Made by a program: the position numbers and the translations under genes. Shown here one piece after another: positions 17,239-25,901 of a stretch of 64,000 nucleotides of DNA. How positions within the stretch are numbered: the stretch's first letter is position 1; the number at the start of each line of letters is the position of its first letter. The notes under the pieces were generated by a model. It was given only the letters and a program-made list of their open reading frames with translations, did not search any database and was not told where the DNA came from. The stretch comes from DRPN01 sp964599235. GTDB lineage: Bacteria; Bacteroidota; Bacteroidia; Bacteroidales; VadinHA17. The stretch is taken from NCBI GenBank assembly GCA_964599235.1, contig CAZRDX010000031.1, positions 1-64,000 on the forward strand, written 5' to 3'.

Positions 17239-18054
17239 TCAGGGCAGGGGCACCTCCAGACCGGCTTTTTGCACACTCTCCAGGCTCATCTCCCAGCACC
17301 GGTCCTGCAGATGCTCATCGTAGGAGACGGCCGCCGAGGGACGGCGGGCACCGTTCTCGAAGTAGGCTCCGGAGACCTCTTCCAGCGACGGGTCGGTAGC
17401 CACATAGACGGGCATGCGTGCACCCTCCTTCACCGGAGCACCCACGGGGCCCCATTGCTGTACAAGTAATTTCGAATTGATCACTCCCGGATGCAGGGCA
17501 TTGACGGTGATCCGGCGTCCCCGGAGCAGACGGTCCAGCTTGTAGGTAAATAGCAGATTGCAGAGCTTGGAGCGGGAATAGGACTCCACGGGATCGAAAT
17601 AGGCGGGCTCGTTGAGCCTCTCCAGGTCGATGGCCGTGGCATGGACCATCGAAGAGACGTTGACGATGCGGGCCGGCCGGCGGAGATGGTCGAGCAGCAG
17701 CAGGGTGAGGAAGAAATGGGCCAGGTGGTTGACGGCCCAGGTCATCTCATAACCATCCTCCGAACGCTCAAATCTGTCCATGATCACGCCGGCATTGTTG
17801 ATGAGCACGTCGAGCGGCGGGCCGTCGCGGAGGGTGGCAGCCATCTGGGCCACCTGACGGAGGGAGGCCAGGTCGGCCGTGACCCCCTGGACCCGGATCC
17901 CCTCACGCACCCGCTGCACCTGCCGTACGGTCTCCTCCACACGCTGCGGCGAACGACCGTGGATCGTCAGATCATACCCGCGGGAGGCCAGCTCCAGCGC
18001 CGTGGCCTTGCCGATGCCGTCCGTCGAACCCGTGATGAGTATATGTCGCGTCAT
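17239..18054 (-). CDS. Short-chain dehydrogenase/reductase, retinol-dehydrogenase-like
   Basis: The protein has 271 residues with classical SDR motifs. TGSTDGIG (8-15) is the nucleotide-binding loop, HGRSPQR suggests NADP preference, and NNAG marks strand 4. VNVSSM gives the catalytic Ser, and YSRSK gives the Tyr and Lys. HPGVINSKL follows. The protein most resembles the retinol dehydrogenase/WW-oxidoreductase-like branch, whose bacterial substrates are mostly unknown. It is a cytoplasmic NAD(P)-dependent oxidoreductase. It is upstream of the unrecognised 303-residue gene with a 30-base gap. The frame is intact and full length. Confidence 0.93.
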   Translation of the reverse strand: MTRHILITGSTDGIGKATALELASRGYDLTIHGRSPQRVEETVRQVQRVREGIRVQGVTADLASLRQVAQMAATLRDGPPLDVLINNAGVIMDRFERSEDGYEMTWAVNHLAHFFLTLLLLDHLRRPARIVNVSSMVHATAIDLERLNEPAYFDPVESYSRSKLCNLLFTYKLDRLLRGRRITVNALHPGVINSKLLVQQWGPVGAPVKEGARMPVYVATDPSLEEVSGAYFENGARRPSAAVSYDEHLQDRCWEMSLESVQKAGLEVPLP

Positions 18055-18170
18055 CGTTCTTCTTTTTTGGGAAAAAGTAAAAAATTTTCCGCAAAAGTTC
18101 CACCCTTTTTTCCCGGCTGATCCACTTCATCTCCGGCAGCCGAAGAAACGGGGAGATAAGATCAGTGCGC

Positions 18171-20291
18171 TCACTCTTTTCTGATCACCGGCAGGGGCGG
18201 CTGGTCGATGGCCGTTCCCGGAGGCACCTCTTCTTCGAAAGGTATCCCTCCGTATTTTTCCCGGTAGATACGTATCCCTTTCACCGGTCCGTGCCACAGG
18301 CTCACAAGGTTACCTGCACATCCCCGGTCGGCGTTCTCTTCTGCATAGAGGTCGATGTATTGTTCGAAGAGGGCCAGCACGCCGTTACACACTTTTGCGT
18401 AGCGTTGCTGTTCTTCCGGGGGCGGGGGGGTCACGGATGGGAAGGGCCGCAGTTCCCTGCCTTTTTCGAAGGCACGTATGTAGAGGAGGGTGGTACGCAG
18501 ACGGTTGTCGAGGAAGGTGAGGAGGCGGCGGGCCGCAGGGCGTGTGGTACCGGCATCGCATCCCTGCAGGGTATTCAGCACCTTGAGATAGGCTTGTCGC
18601 ATTTTCTCCAGTTCTTCGACGGGATAGGCACCGATGGGGCCGCCGTGGCGCCATCGTCCCACCCAGCAGAAGGCAAAGCCGGCGGCGTGGTGCATCGCCG
18701 TGGTGTCGGCACGGTCGAGGAGCAGCATGGCCCGGGCGAAGGTGTCGGCGGGGAGGATGCCCAGCTTACGGGCATAGTCACGGTAGAAAGCCCGGGGGTC
18801 CAGGGGGCCCTGCAGGGTAGCCTCTGCCGCATAGCGGGCCGTCACCCTGTTCTCGGCCGTACGCCAGTGGTTGAAGAGCAGCTCGCTCACCTTTCCTTTC
18901 TCGTCCGTCTCCTTCAGCAGGTCGTGGATGCCGCTGACACCGTTCTGCTGGATGTACATCATGCCGTCGAACTCGATCCACGAGTAGAGGATGGCGCGGT
19001 GCCAGTCGCTCGTATCACGCAGTACGAGGGGTGTGTTGGCTGCCACACGCATGCTGTGATGACCGGGCATCAGGGAGATACGCGTACCCGGCGGGGAGAA
19101 GCGCCGGGCCAGGTACCACGCCCCCCGCGCATAGTCGGGGATCACCACATAGATGCCCAACACCAGCTCCAGGTCGTCGGGCACCAGATGGTCGTCCCTC
19201 AGCCGTCTCATCAGGGCGGTGATATGTCCCACCTGCCCGTAGATGTAAGCCAGGTCGCTCTGTTCGTCCCGCACCGGGGCCATCACCACACTGTCACGGA
19301 GCATCGTCTCCCCGAAATGCCGGCGGATCATGGCCTCCGTCGCCTGACGGGTGGTGCGGGGCCCCCATCCTCCCGCCTCCTCGGTGATGAACTCCAGAGC
19401 ATCAATGCGGGGATACTCCTTCAGGATGGCCTGCACCGTCTCTATCGACCGCTGCAGGTCGGTGGCGTCACTACGCGGCTCGAAAGAGAAACGTACCCTC
19501 ATCCCGCATCGCTTGGCCTCATCGATCACATCCTGCAGCCACCCGATGGCCAGACGGCTGCGCTCTTCCACCTGAAGGAAGTAGGGCTCGATCTCGGGAA
19601 TGCAGAAATATTTCCTGTTGACGGCAATGCGCCGTATCGCAGGATAGTCTGGCACCAGATGGACATCGCCGTAGAAAAAGTGTCCCGCATACTCCACCGT
19701 ATCGCGGCGTCTCACCTCGTACCACTGGCCGGGATAGCTGTGCAAGGTGATGGCGTTGAAGCGCATGCGTGCCAGGTTGCGGATGTATTCTTTCGCCTCT
19801 TCCACCGACCAGGCGGAGAGGTCCATGGGAAAGTTGAGATGCTGCCGGATGCCGCGGTAACGCACCGCGGGGATGAGGGTTTTCTGCCAGTGGCGCAGGG
19901 AATCCCAGAGGAACCTTTCCGGAGGTTTCGGACCGGTCATGTCGAAAAGGTATCCGCCGCGTTCGAGGAAGGTGTAGGCGGCGGCCAGAACGCTTGCAGC
20001 GTCGCCACCCCGGAGGTGTACGGTCCATTTCCTCCCGTCCTCCTGCACCTTCACTGAGAAAGCCCCGCCGGACATGCCGGGGGCGGTTCCCATATCAAAG
20101 GTAAGGGAACGCAGGCCCGAACCCTCAAGGAAGTCCGGAGTGAGGAACTTTTCCAGCTCGCTGCGTGCCCATGCCTCTGTCTGTGATCCTGGATCATAAC
20201 GGAAACGCAGCACGCCGGAACCCGCTCTGTGCCGGCAGGCAACGGCCGACAGCAACAGCAGGGACAAAGAGAAAAAAAGATAACGTCTCAT
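18171..20291 (-). CDS. Putative glycoside hydrolase lipoprotein (GH67/GH20-like layout)
   Basis: The protein has 706 residues. A lipoprotein signal with lipobox LSAVAC gives Cys19. Residues about 25-130 form a small alpha/beta domain (FRYDPGSQTEAWARSELEKFL ... GGDAASVLAAAYTFLERGGYLFD) like the N-terminal domain that precedes the barrel in GH67, GH115 and GH20 enzymes. A long TIM-barrel-like part follows: VRYRGIRQHLNFP, FNAITLHSYPGQWYE, CIPEIEPYF, RVRFSFEPRSD and LEFITEEAGGWGP, where acidic residues sit at strand ends. The family is uncertain because I cannot align it, and a polysaccharide-binding but inactive protein is possible. It follows the SGNH/alpha-beta-hydrolase fusion by 30 bases on the same strand, so the two probably work on one glycan. 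Confidence 0.7.
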   Translation of the reverse strand: MRRYLFFSLSLLLLSAVACRHRAGSGVLRFRYDPGSQTEAWARSELEKFLTPDFLEGSGLRSLTFDMGTAPGMSGGAFSVKVQEDGRKWTVHLRGGDAASVLAAAYTFLERGGYLFDMTGPKPPERFLWDSLRHWQKTLIPAVRYRGIRQHLNFPMDLSAWSVEEAKEYIRNLARMRFNAITLHSYPGQWYEVRRRDTVEYAGHFFYGDVHLVPDYPAIRRIAVNRKYFCIPEIEPYFLQVEERSRLAIGWLQDVIDEAKRCGMRVRFSFEPRSDATDLQRSIETVQAILKEYPRIDALEFITEEAGGWGPRTTRQATEAMIRRHFGETMLRDSVVMAPVRDEQSDLAYIYGQVGHITALMRRLRDDHLVPDDLELVLGIYVVIPDYARGAWYLARRFSPPGTRISLMPGHHSMRVAANTPLVLRDTSDWHRAILYSWIEFDGMMYIQQNGVSGIHDLLKETDEKGKVSELLFNHWRTAENRVTARYAAEATLQGPLDPRAFYRDYARKLGILPADTFARAMLLLDRADTTAMHHAAGFAFCWVGRWRHGGPIGAYPVEELEKMRQAYLKVLNTLQGCDAGTTRPAARRLLTFLDNRLRTTLLYIRAFEKGRELRPFPSVTPPPPEEQQRYAKVCNGVLALFEQYIDLYAEENADRGCAGNLVSLWHGPVKGIRIYREKYGGIPFEEEVPPGTAIDQPPLPVIRKE

Positions 20292-20321
20292 GAGAAAAGG
20301 TTTATTATTGGGATGAAATTG

Positions 20322-21749
20322 TTATTGGGATGAAACATGACAGGCTTCTTCAATGAAACGTACGATGGGTTCGGGGTCGGGCAGGCTGTGGGGGTGGTGT
20401 CCTATGCCCGGCTTGTGGATGACCTTGATCTTTCCTCCGTGTTCACGGATGATCTTTGCAAAGGGGCCGGTGTTCTCATCCACGGGCACCACCCGGTCGG
20501 CATCACCCACGATGTGGAGCATGGGGAAACCTGCCCGTGCCAGTGAGTCGGCACGGTCGAGGGGGTTCACGCGTGCCGTCACAGCCTCTTCTTCTGTGGC
20601 AAAGCCATAGGCCCGGAGGCATTGCTGCCAGTCGGACGGGCTGCCCTTTCCATGTCCTTTTCCGCCCGGCCAGCTTTTGATGTCGAGCACGGGAGCATCG
20701 GCATAGACACAGCACACCCTGTCGGGGTGATGGTAGGCCCAGTTGTAGACGATGAGTCCGCCGCGGCTCATCCCTTCGAGGGCGGTGCGGGGGGCCAGCC
20801 CTCCCTTCTGCAGCCACGACCAGAAACGGTCCCACCGGGCCACGGCCGGCGGCGCACCGAAAAACCCCGCCACATCGTAATAGACCACATGATATCCTCT
20901 TTCCAGCATGGCGATGTCGGTCTGGGGCTCATGGCCGAAAAAACGGGCCCGCCACAGCCAGGGTCGCCCCGGCGCCACACGACGCGGGAAGACGATGCGG
21001 AAGGTCACGCTGTCGAGCTGTCCCGTCACCATCGGGAAGCCGTGAAAGTTCTGAGGGGTGCCGGACAGGGAGAGATGGTCGTGCAGATCGAAAGACTCCT
21101 CCGGCCGCAGGAGATAGTCCTGCAGTCGACGTGCCAGACGCTCGGCCCCGTCGGCATTGGGATGGATCCTGTCGGGGAACATCGGTTCCTTGTCAAGGAA
21201 CCAGTGGAAGAGGTCGACCACCTCACAATCCTGATCGTAGGCTACCTGTTCCACCATGGGGACGATGCGGCGGGCGACCACGCCGGGCGTGATGCCCACC
21301 GTATCGCCGTAGTTGAACGCCGGCACCGGCTTCAGCAGGATCACACGCGGATGCGAGGGCAGCTGACGGTAACTCTCGATCAGCCGGGCATAATCGTCCT
21401 TATATTCAACCAGATAAGGACGGTTCACCTTTTTCGAGTCGTTGGTGCCCAGCATGATGAGGACGATGTCGGGATTGAATGCCATGGATGCTTTGTACTC
21501 TTCGGTACGTACGTAGGGAATATTGCCTCGCGTGAGGAGAGTGGCACCGTTGTGGCCAAAGTTGACCACCTCATAATCTTCCCCCAGCAGCTGCTGCAGA
21601 CGTGCAGGATAGCTCTTGTGTTCCCGGTCGGGGATGCCGGCCCCCCAGGTGATGCTGTCACCCACACAGGCGATACGGGTACGCTTTGGCAAAGTACATG
21701 CCGTGAACACCAGCAAGACAGAAAAGATCAAAAAGGGAATCCTTCTCAT
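20322..21749 (-). CDS. SGNH esterase fused to an alpha/beta hydrolase, lipoprotein
   Basis: The protein has 475 residues with lipobox VFTAC (Cys18). The first half is an SGNH/GDSL esterase: GDSITW with Ser32, block II NFGHNG (63-68), block III GTND (101-104) and DRIHPN with Asp193/His196. The second half, from about 230, is an alpha/beta hydrolase with nucleophile elbow GMSRGG (Ser328), acid region IVGDADRVVP and a late histidine in GIGHHPHS. Both active sites look complete, so the enzyme probably removes two kinds of ester group or acts in two steps on the same substrate. It is first in an operon with the glycoside-hydrolase-like lipoprotein. The catalytic families are clear; substrates are not visible. 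Confidence 0.9.
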   Translation of the reverse strand: MRRIPFLIFSVLLVFTACTLPKRTRIACVGDSITWGAGIPDREHKSYPARLQQLLGEDYEVVNFGHNGATLLTRGNIPYVRTEEYKASMAFNPDIVLIMLGTNDSKKVNRPYLVEYKDDYARLIESYRQLPSHPRVILLKPVPAFNYGDTVGITPGVVARRIVPMVEQVAYDQDCEVVDLFHWFLDKEPMFPDRIHPNADGAERLARRLQDYLLRPEESFDLHDHLSLSGTPQNFHGFPMVTGQLDSVTFRIVFPRRVAPGRPWLWRARFFGHEPQTDIAMLERGYHVVYYDVAGFFGAPPAVARWDRFWSWLQKGGLAPRTALEGMSRGGLIVYNWAYHHPDRVCCVYADAPVLDIKSWPGGKGHGKGSPSDWQQCLRAYGFATEEEAVTARVNPLDRADSLARAGFPMLHIVGDADRVVPVDENTGPFAKIIREHGGKIKVIHKPGIGHHPHSLPDPEPIVRFIEEACHVSSQ

Positions 21750-22052
21750 GAAGCCTTTTTGGGGTAAAAATAATCATTACCTCCCAGGAATGGGCCGGGT
21801 TTACATATATTTATTGCCTGTAACTTACCTGATCTTTCCATGTCCCGCAGCTGTTTCTTCCTGGTGGTTCATTCGGAGGGGAAGGCTCATTCCTTCTGTT
21901 ATCATCTTCCGGATGATCCTGATCAGACTGCAAAAACACAGGATCCGGCTGACAGGAAAAAGTCAGGTCACTACCCGGCAAGGTTTTGGTGGGGTGCGAA
22001 TACCTTCCCGTATTACAATTACAAAAGAATCCTTAACCAAAAGTTTCTTACC
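21750..22052. other. Divergent intergenic region without a recognised gene
   Basis: These 303 bases separate the esterase-fusion start (minus) from ATG 22053 (plus). A TATTTTTA on the minus strand near 21765-21775 is one base from the -7 consensus but has no matching -33 box. No hairpin, repeat or small gene with coding character was found. The in-frame upstream extension of the plus-strand gene has a composition unlike a secreted protein. Confidence 0.5.
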
Positions 22053-23888
22053 ATGGTCCGTATCTTTCTTTTTCTCAGCCTCCTGTTTTTGCTTGTTCGG
22101 GTGTCTGCGCAGGAGCCCCAACAGGAGATCGTCCGTAAGAAAGGCACTTTCTGGCAAAGTCACACTTTCCTGACACCGTTCCGGTTTCCCTTGCCTGATC
22201 CGGGCAGTGTTCATTACCTCGATCTGGACGGGGATGGTGACCCCGATGTGTTGCGTGCTTTTGTCAACGGCTATCTTCCCGTTCAATGGATCGATGACGA
22301 CGATGATATGAAGGAAGGGGATCTCGAGGGGGACACCGACAGCGACTGTCTGATGATCGACCGCGACGGGGATGGTCATTATGGTGGCAAGTACGATCTG
22401 ATGATCGACTGGGATGACGATGACGGCGACGGGGAAGCCGATCTGCAGGTCATTGCCGACAACAATACCTGGAATGCCCGTCGCGGGAAATACATGTCTC
22501 ACTACATGATCTTCGTAGACACCGATCATGACGGGGTGTTCAACTACATTGACTGGAACAAGTATGCCATCGAGGCATGGGATCGTATGGGCCGGGCTCT
22601 TTTCCTGCCCGACTACAACGGTCAGAGTCTTTTTCTGAAGACCCATAGCAAGGTATCCGACATTGCCGATCTCCGGTACAACTGGGAAAATCCTTTTCTT
22701 TTTTACGACAAGGACGGTGACGGGCTGACGGAGATGACCATACGTTTCTGCGATGACGGTCTCCCCGTTTCCCGTCGGCAGGGGGGGCCCCGCGACCCTC
22801 GGGGCCGTCCCTACCGGAAGGTCTTCAGCCATCGCATCACGGGCGTATACGTCGGTATCGACCTCGACAACGACTCCGAGGCCGGCAACGAGCTGGATTT
22901 CGACATGAGCCTGAAGTTCACCGGCGAAGGGTTCGATTACAGTGATTTTTTCCATTCCCATCCTTCGATGCGGGGTTTGCCTGCCGCGGACACTTTTTTC
23001 GGTGATGCCCGGTGGCGACGACTTACAGGGTTGATCTATGTACCTCATGAGGAAGCCTGGCCGATCATCTTCTCCCGCGGCAAATGGCAACAGTGTTGGT
23101 TGGTTTTCGATGAGGATGATGATTGTCACCGCTGGGAAAGGGTGGAGTTCTATGACCCGAAAGATCCTTTCCGGGTGGGGGCTCATCAGGGCGGCCTGGA
23201 CGACAATCCTCAGGCTGATGTATCGGGTGACCGGGGTGAATGGGATCTGGATTTTTCGGGCGGCGGCGATCTCTACCTTGCTCCTTTCGATGGTCGTCTG
23301 CACCTGGTGGGCGCCGAGCTGGGTTACTGGCGCATCGACCAGTTCGCCTACTATTACCAGGGATGGCAGGGATGGCGCGGGCCCAGCATCGCCCCGGAAG
23401 ACCTGGTGGATAAAGAACCCGAACATTTTGCCACCGTCCGGTATGAGGATACCGACCACAACGGCTTCTTCGATCTTATCCGGTACGACCTCGACGGGGA
23501 CACGCTGTATGAAGAGACGATCTCGCTGAAAGAACTGGATATCGACGACAGTCGGGTCATAAGATACCATACGGCTGATCTTTCCTACGGAGATCTACGT
23601 CTTCTTTTTGCCGAGATGGCCCGCTCCATGTGGAGGAACGCCTTACAGGCCCTTCGGGTGGCTCGCAGGTATGGTCTGGAGACCAGCTGGTACAACGCCA
23701 TGCGGTCTCCCCGCTCGCTGCAGGAACAATATTCCTGGGGATACTGGATCGCATTCTATCTCCATAAGGACCTGGTCCAGCATTTCCGCTCCCTTCATGA
23801 TGAGGAGATGGTACGCAGGGTATTGCATGCCTATTACGCCTCTTCGTGGGATGAACTTTTGAACGATACTTCCTGCAACGAACGGTGA
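22053..23888 (+). CDS. Secreted Asp-rich protein with many calcium-loop motifs
   Basis: The protein has 611 residues from ATG 22053, which gives a signal peptide ending at RVSAQ. The frame is open to 21840, but those 71 residues do not look secreted. The mature protein holds at least eight acidic loops of the D-x-D-x-D-G type: DLDGDGDPD, DRDGDGH, DWDDDDGDGEAD, DTDHDGVFN, DKDGDGLTE, DLDNDSEAGNE, DTDHNGFFD and DLDGDTLYE. These resemble the Ca loops of dockerins, FG-GAP and thrombospondin-3 repeats. Aromatic-rich linkers separate them. No catalytic motif and no T9SS domain are seen. The C-terminus (MARSMWRNALQALRVARRYG) is helical. A calcium-stabilised polysaccharide-processing or binding protein is plausible, but the family is not recognised. 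Confidence 0.85.
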   Translation: MVRIFLFLSLLFLLVRVSAQEPQQEIVRKKGTFWQSHTFLTPFRFPLPDPGSVHYLDLDGDGDPDVLRAFVNGYLPVQWIDDDDDMKEGDLEGDTDSDCLMIDRDGDGHYGGKYDLMIDWDDDDGDGEADLQVIADNNTWNARRGKYMSHYMIFVDTDHDGVFNYIDWNKYAIEAWDRMGRALFLPDYNGQSLFLKTHSKVSDIADLRYNWENPFLFYDKDGDGLTEMTIRFCDDGLPVSRRQGGPRDPRGRPYRKVFSHRITGVYVGIDLDNDSEAGNELDFDMSLKFTGEGFDYSDFFHSHPSMRGLPAADTFFGDARWRRLTGLIYVPHEEAWPIIFSRGKWQQCWLVFDEDDDCHRWERVEFYDPKDPFRVGAHQGGLDDNPQADVSGDRGEWDLDFSGGGDLYLAPFDGRLHLVGAELGYWRIDQFAYYYQGWQGWRGPSIAPEDLVDKEPEHFATVRYEDTDHNGFFDLIRYDLDGDTLYEETISLKELDIDDSRVIRYHTADLSYGDLRLLFAEMARSMWRNALQALRVARRYGLETSWYNAMRSPRSLQEQYSWGYWIAFYLHKDLVQHFRSLHDEEMVRRVLHAYYASSWDELLNDTSCNER

Positions 23889-24003
23889 AGAAGAGCTGTA
23901 CAACCCTCTGACGGATGTTCCAGGGGAGGGACAAGGCACCACACGATCCTTTCTCTTGGGGGGTAAGAGCCCGACCGCGAGAACCGCATCCCTGAATGGC
24001 CGG

Positions 24004-24038
24004 CATCGACCGATAAGGCATCCTTCCTGCGGTCGATG
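24004..24038. other. 9-bp perfect stem-loop in a convergent intergenic region
   Basis: CATCGACCG (24004-24012) and CGGTCGATG (24030-24038) form a perfect stem whose loop contains an inner AAGG/CCTT pairing. It lies in the 265-base gap between the Ca-loop protein stop and the msrA stop. There is no following T-run, so it is not a standard terminator. The rest of 23889-24153 shows no gene. Confidence 0.4.
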
Positions 24039-24153
24039 ATGCGGCAGCCTGGATTTTATGCGATGGTCAGGAGAACCCCTGCCCTCCGGGGACATCTCCT
24101 CAGAAAAGAGGAAGATGGTTCTGTGCCTGCAAGGATCCCGGCGGTCACGATCA

Positions 24154-24660
24154 TCAGAATCTTTTGACGCGGACGTGGCAATAGGGAGTTCCGCCGGTCT
24201 TGTTGTAGTAGTTCTGATGATACTCTTCGGCCGACCAGAAGGTAGAGGCTGGCAGGATACGAGTTACCACGTCAAGACCCCGGCGGCGCAGGTAGTCGAT
24301 AAGCCTGCGGACGATCTGCTCCTCCACTTCATTGCGGACAAAGACGGCTGAGAGATATTGCTCACCGATGTCGGGCCCCTGGCCGTCGGCCTGGGTGGGG
24401 TCGTGGATCTCAAAGAAGAACCTGGCCAGTTCCTCATAACTGACACGGGCAGGGTCGTAGGTCACCTCGAGGGTCTCCAGATGACCGGTGGTCTCCGACC
24501 TCACCTCCTCATAGGTGGGATTTTCCTTGTGTCCTCCCATATAGCCTACGCGTGTAGCGGTCACCCCCGGCATCTTCCTGAAAAGGTATTCCATACCCCA
24601 GAAACACCCTCCGGCAAACCACGCCACCTCCTTAGCGGATGCTTTTTTCTCTTCTTCCAT
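24154..24660 (-). CDS. msrA: Peptide methionine sulfoxide reductase MsrA
   Basis: The protein has 168 residues, a normal length for a single-domain MsrA. The catalytic motif AGGCFWG carries the nucleophilic cysteine. Supporting motifs are VGYMGGH, NPTYEEVRSETTGHLE, FEIHDPTQADGQGPDIGEQY and the C-terminal EEYHQNYYNKTGGTPYCH, whose cysteine is the probable resolving residue. The enzyme reduces S-epimer methionine sulfoxide in proteins using thioredoxin and acts in the cytoplasm because no signal peptide is present. It is downstream of a cupin gene by 8 bases, so the two form an operon. Confidence 0.97.
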   Translation of the reverse strand: MEEEKKASAKEVAWFAGGCFWGMEYLFRKMPGVTATRVGYMGGHKENPTYEEVRSETTGHLETLEVTYDPARVSYEELARFFFEIHDPTQADGQGPDIGEQYLSAVFVRNEVEEQIVRRLIDYLRRRGLDVVTRILPASTFWSAEEYHQNYYNKTGGTPYCHVRVKRF

Positions 24661-24668
24661 CTTTCTTC

Positions 24669-25019
24669 TTAACGGATCATGGTGAGGAGCATTTTGAATC
24701 TTTCGGGTGCGGCCACAGCATGGGGCACGTTGGCCGGCATGATGATGCTCTCACCGCTGTGCAGGCGGTATCTCTTCCCGCCAATGATGATCTCCCCCAC
24801 CCCTTCGATCACCTGCACCAAGGCCTCGTATGGTGAAGAGTGTTCCGACAGGCCTTCACCCCTGTCAAATGCGAAAAGTGTCACATTACCATGTTCTTTT
24901 TTCAGCACCTGTTTGCTGACGATCCCGCCGCCGGCATATTCCACCTCATCGGTAAATACCAGGATCTCAGATGTAGGGAAGGGGTTCTCGTGCTGGTCTT
25001 TCATGCTCATATCCCGCAT
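24669..25019 (-). CDS. Small cupin-fold protein
   Basis: The protein has 116 residues forming one cupin domain: GLSEHSSPYEALVQVIEGVGEIIIGG, then YRLHSGESIIMPANVPHAV. Cupin motif 1 supplies a histidine and a glutamate, and motif 2 supplies the PxxxPH histidine, so metal binding is likely. Small cupins of this type serve as sugar isomerase-like, oxygenase-like or ligand-binding proteins, and the particular role cannot be told. Several in-frame starts exist in the first ten residues (MRDMSMKDQ); the one at 25019 is used. It is first in an operon with msrA, which suggests expression under oxidative or general stress. Confidence 0.88.
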   Translation of the reverse strand: MRDMSMKDQHENPFPTSEILVFTDEVEYAGGGIVSKQVLKKEHGNVTLFAFDRGEGLSEHSSPYEALVQVIEGVGEIIIGGKRYRLHSGESIIMPANVPHAVAAPERFKMLLTMIR

Positions 25020-25032
25020 TTTGTTTCCGCAT

Positions 25033-25064
25033 GCAAGTTACACTTTTCACATCAACCGGCCAAA
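25033..25064 (-). promoter_or_regulatory. Candidate promoter of the cupin-msrA operon
   Basis: On the minus strand TTTG (25061-25064) is followed after 20 bases by TAACTTGC, which lies close to TAnnTTTG though not perfect. The distance to the cupin start is short. This gives a plausible Bacteroidota primary promoter. Confidence 0.4.
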
Positions 25065-25078
25065 GAATCCCGTTGACA

Positions 25079-25107
25079 ACAAAAAAAGCCGGCGAGGGCC
25101 GGCTTTT
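25079..25107 (-). terminator. Rho-independent terminator of the PepSY-like lipoprotein gene
   Basis: AAAAGCCGGC and GCCGGCTTTT form a 10-bp stem with loop GAGG (25084-25107). In minus-strand direction it is followed by a run of seven T. It stands 20 bases after the lipoprotein stop and may act in both directions. Confidence 0.85.
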
Positions 25108-25127
25108 GTTCTGCGAGAGCGGGCCTC

Positions 25128-25697
25128 TTATTTCTCTTGTTCACTTTCTTCTGTTTCTCCCTCTTCCTCTTCTTTTTCGGCCTTTTCGTTCTCTTCGGAA
25201 GCTTCACCTACTTCCTCTTCGCCTTCTTTTTCTTCCTCCTGTTTGATGACCTTGCCGTTCTCATCGATCACCAGTTCGATCTCCTGGTCATCCTTTTTGA
25301 GTTCCACTTCCCATGTTTTTCCTTCCGGGGTTTCACACATTTCCACCTCTTCGACAGTATAATCTCCCCATCCGGCTTCGAGGGTGTCGACCACGGCAGC
25401 GGGCAGCTGGGAGTGATCCACCTTCTGTTCGGTCTCTTTCCATGTACCGTCGGAGGCAAACTCTGCCGACATCTCCTGGCCGTTGACCTTGAACTCGGCC
25501 TCATAAACACCCTCCTCTTCCTGTTCCCATTCCACATCGGTAGCTCCGACGAACTTCGCCTCGAAAGCTTTCGTCACAGCTTCAGGAACGGCTTTTTCCG
25601 CTTTCTCCTCGGAAGTGTTCTTGGCTCCCTGTTTGCAGGAATACATCAGTACCCCCGCACCCAGGATCAGGACCATCAGGATCAATGTTCTTTTCAT
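25128..25697 (-). CDS. PepSY-like (BLIP-type fold) lipoprotein with acidic tail
   Basis: The protein has 189 residues from ATG 25697 (MKRTLILMVL). The frame is open further upstream, but that part precedes the signal peptide. The lipoprotein signal ends in a Cys after VLMYS. Two PepSY-like/DUF2874 repeats are visible: AVPEAVTKAFEAKFVGATDVEWEQEEEGVYEAEF, then LPAAVVDTLEAGWGDYTVEEVEMCETPEGKTWEVEL. These small alpha/beta units are common in Bacteroidota periplasmic proteins of unknown function. The last about 45 residues are almost all Glu with Lys/Ala/Ser, a low-complexity tail that could bind cations or stay disordered. The gene is monocistronic with its own terminator. Confidence 0.88.
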   Translation of the reverse strand: MKRTLILMVLILGAGVLMYSCKQGAKNTSEEKAEKAVPEAVTKAFEAKFVGATDVEWEQEEEGVYEAEFKVNGQEMSAEFASDGTWKETEQKVDHSQLPAAVVDTLEAGWGDYTVEEVEMCETPEGKTWEVELKKDDQEIELVIDENGKVIKQEEEKEGEEEVGEASEENEKAEKEEEEGETEESEQEK

Positions 25698-25844
25698 GGC
25701 TTTTTGGTTTAAAGGGTTAAGTTCCGGTAATATGCAGATTTTGAAAATACATATTTTTTTCCTGACAACCAACATCTTGAAATTTTTTTAAGATTTTTTA
25801 ACATTTTTTCTTCCCCGGACAGAAGAGCAAAATCTTTTTTTCGA

Positions 25845-25876
25845 TTTGGATAAAGAGCATATGTTCACTATTTTTA
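25845..25876 (+). promoter_or_regulatory. Candidate promoter of the NifX-like/ppnP pair
   Basis: TTTG (25845-25848) and TATTTTTA (25869-25876, one base off TAnnTTTG) are separated by 20 bases, the expected Bacteroidota spacing. The predicted transcription start is about 20 bases before the first gene. Confidence 0.5.
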
Positions 25877-25901
25877 TAGGGAGAACCAAAAGCGAGGAGA
25901 G

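Noticed and set aside
17239..18054. SDR considered as the missing lactaldehyde-handling half of the rhamnose aldolase
   Set aside because: It is 9.5 kb from the rhamnose locus, on another operon and of the retinol-dehydrogenase-like branch.
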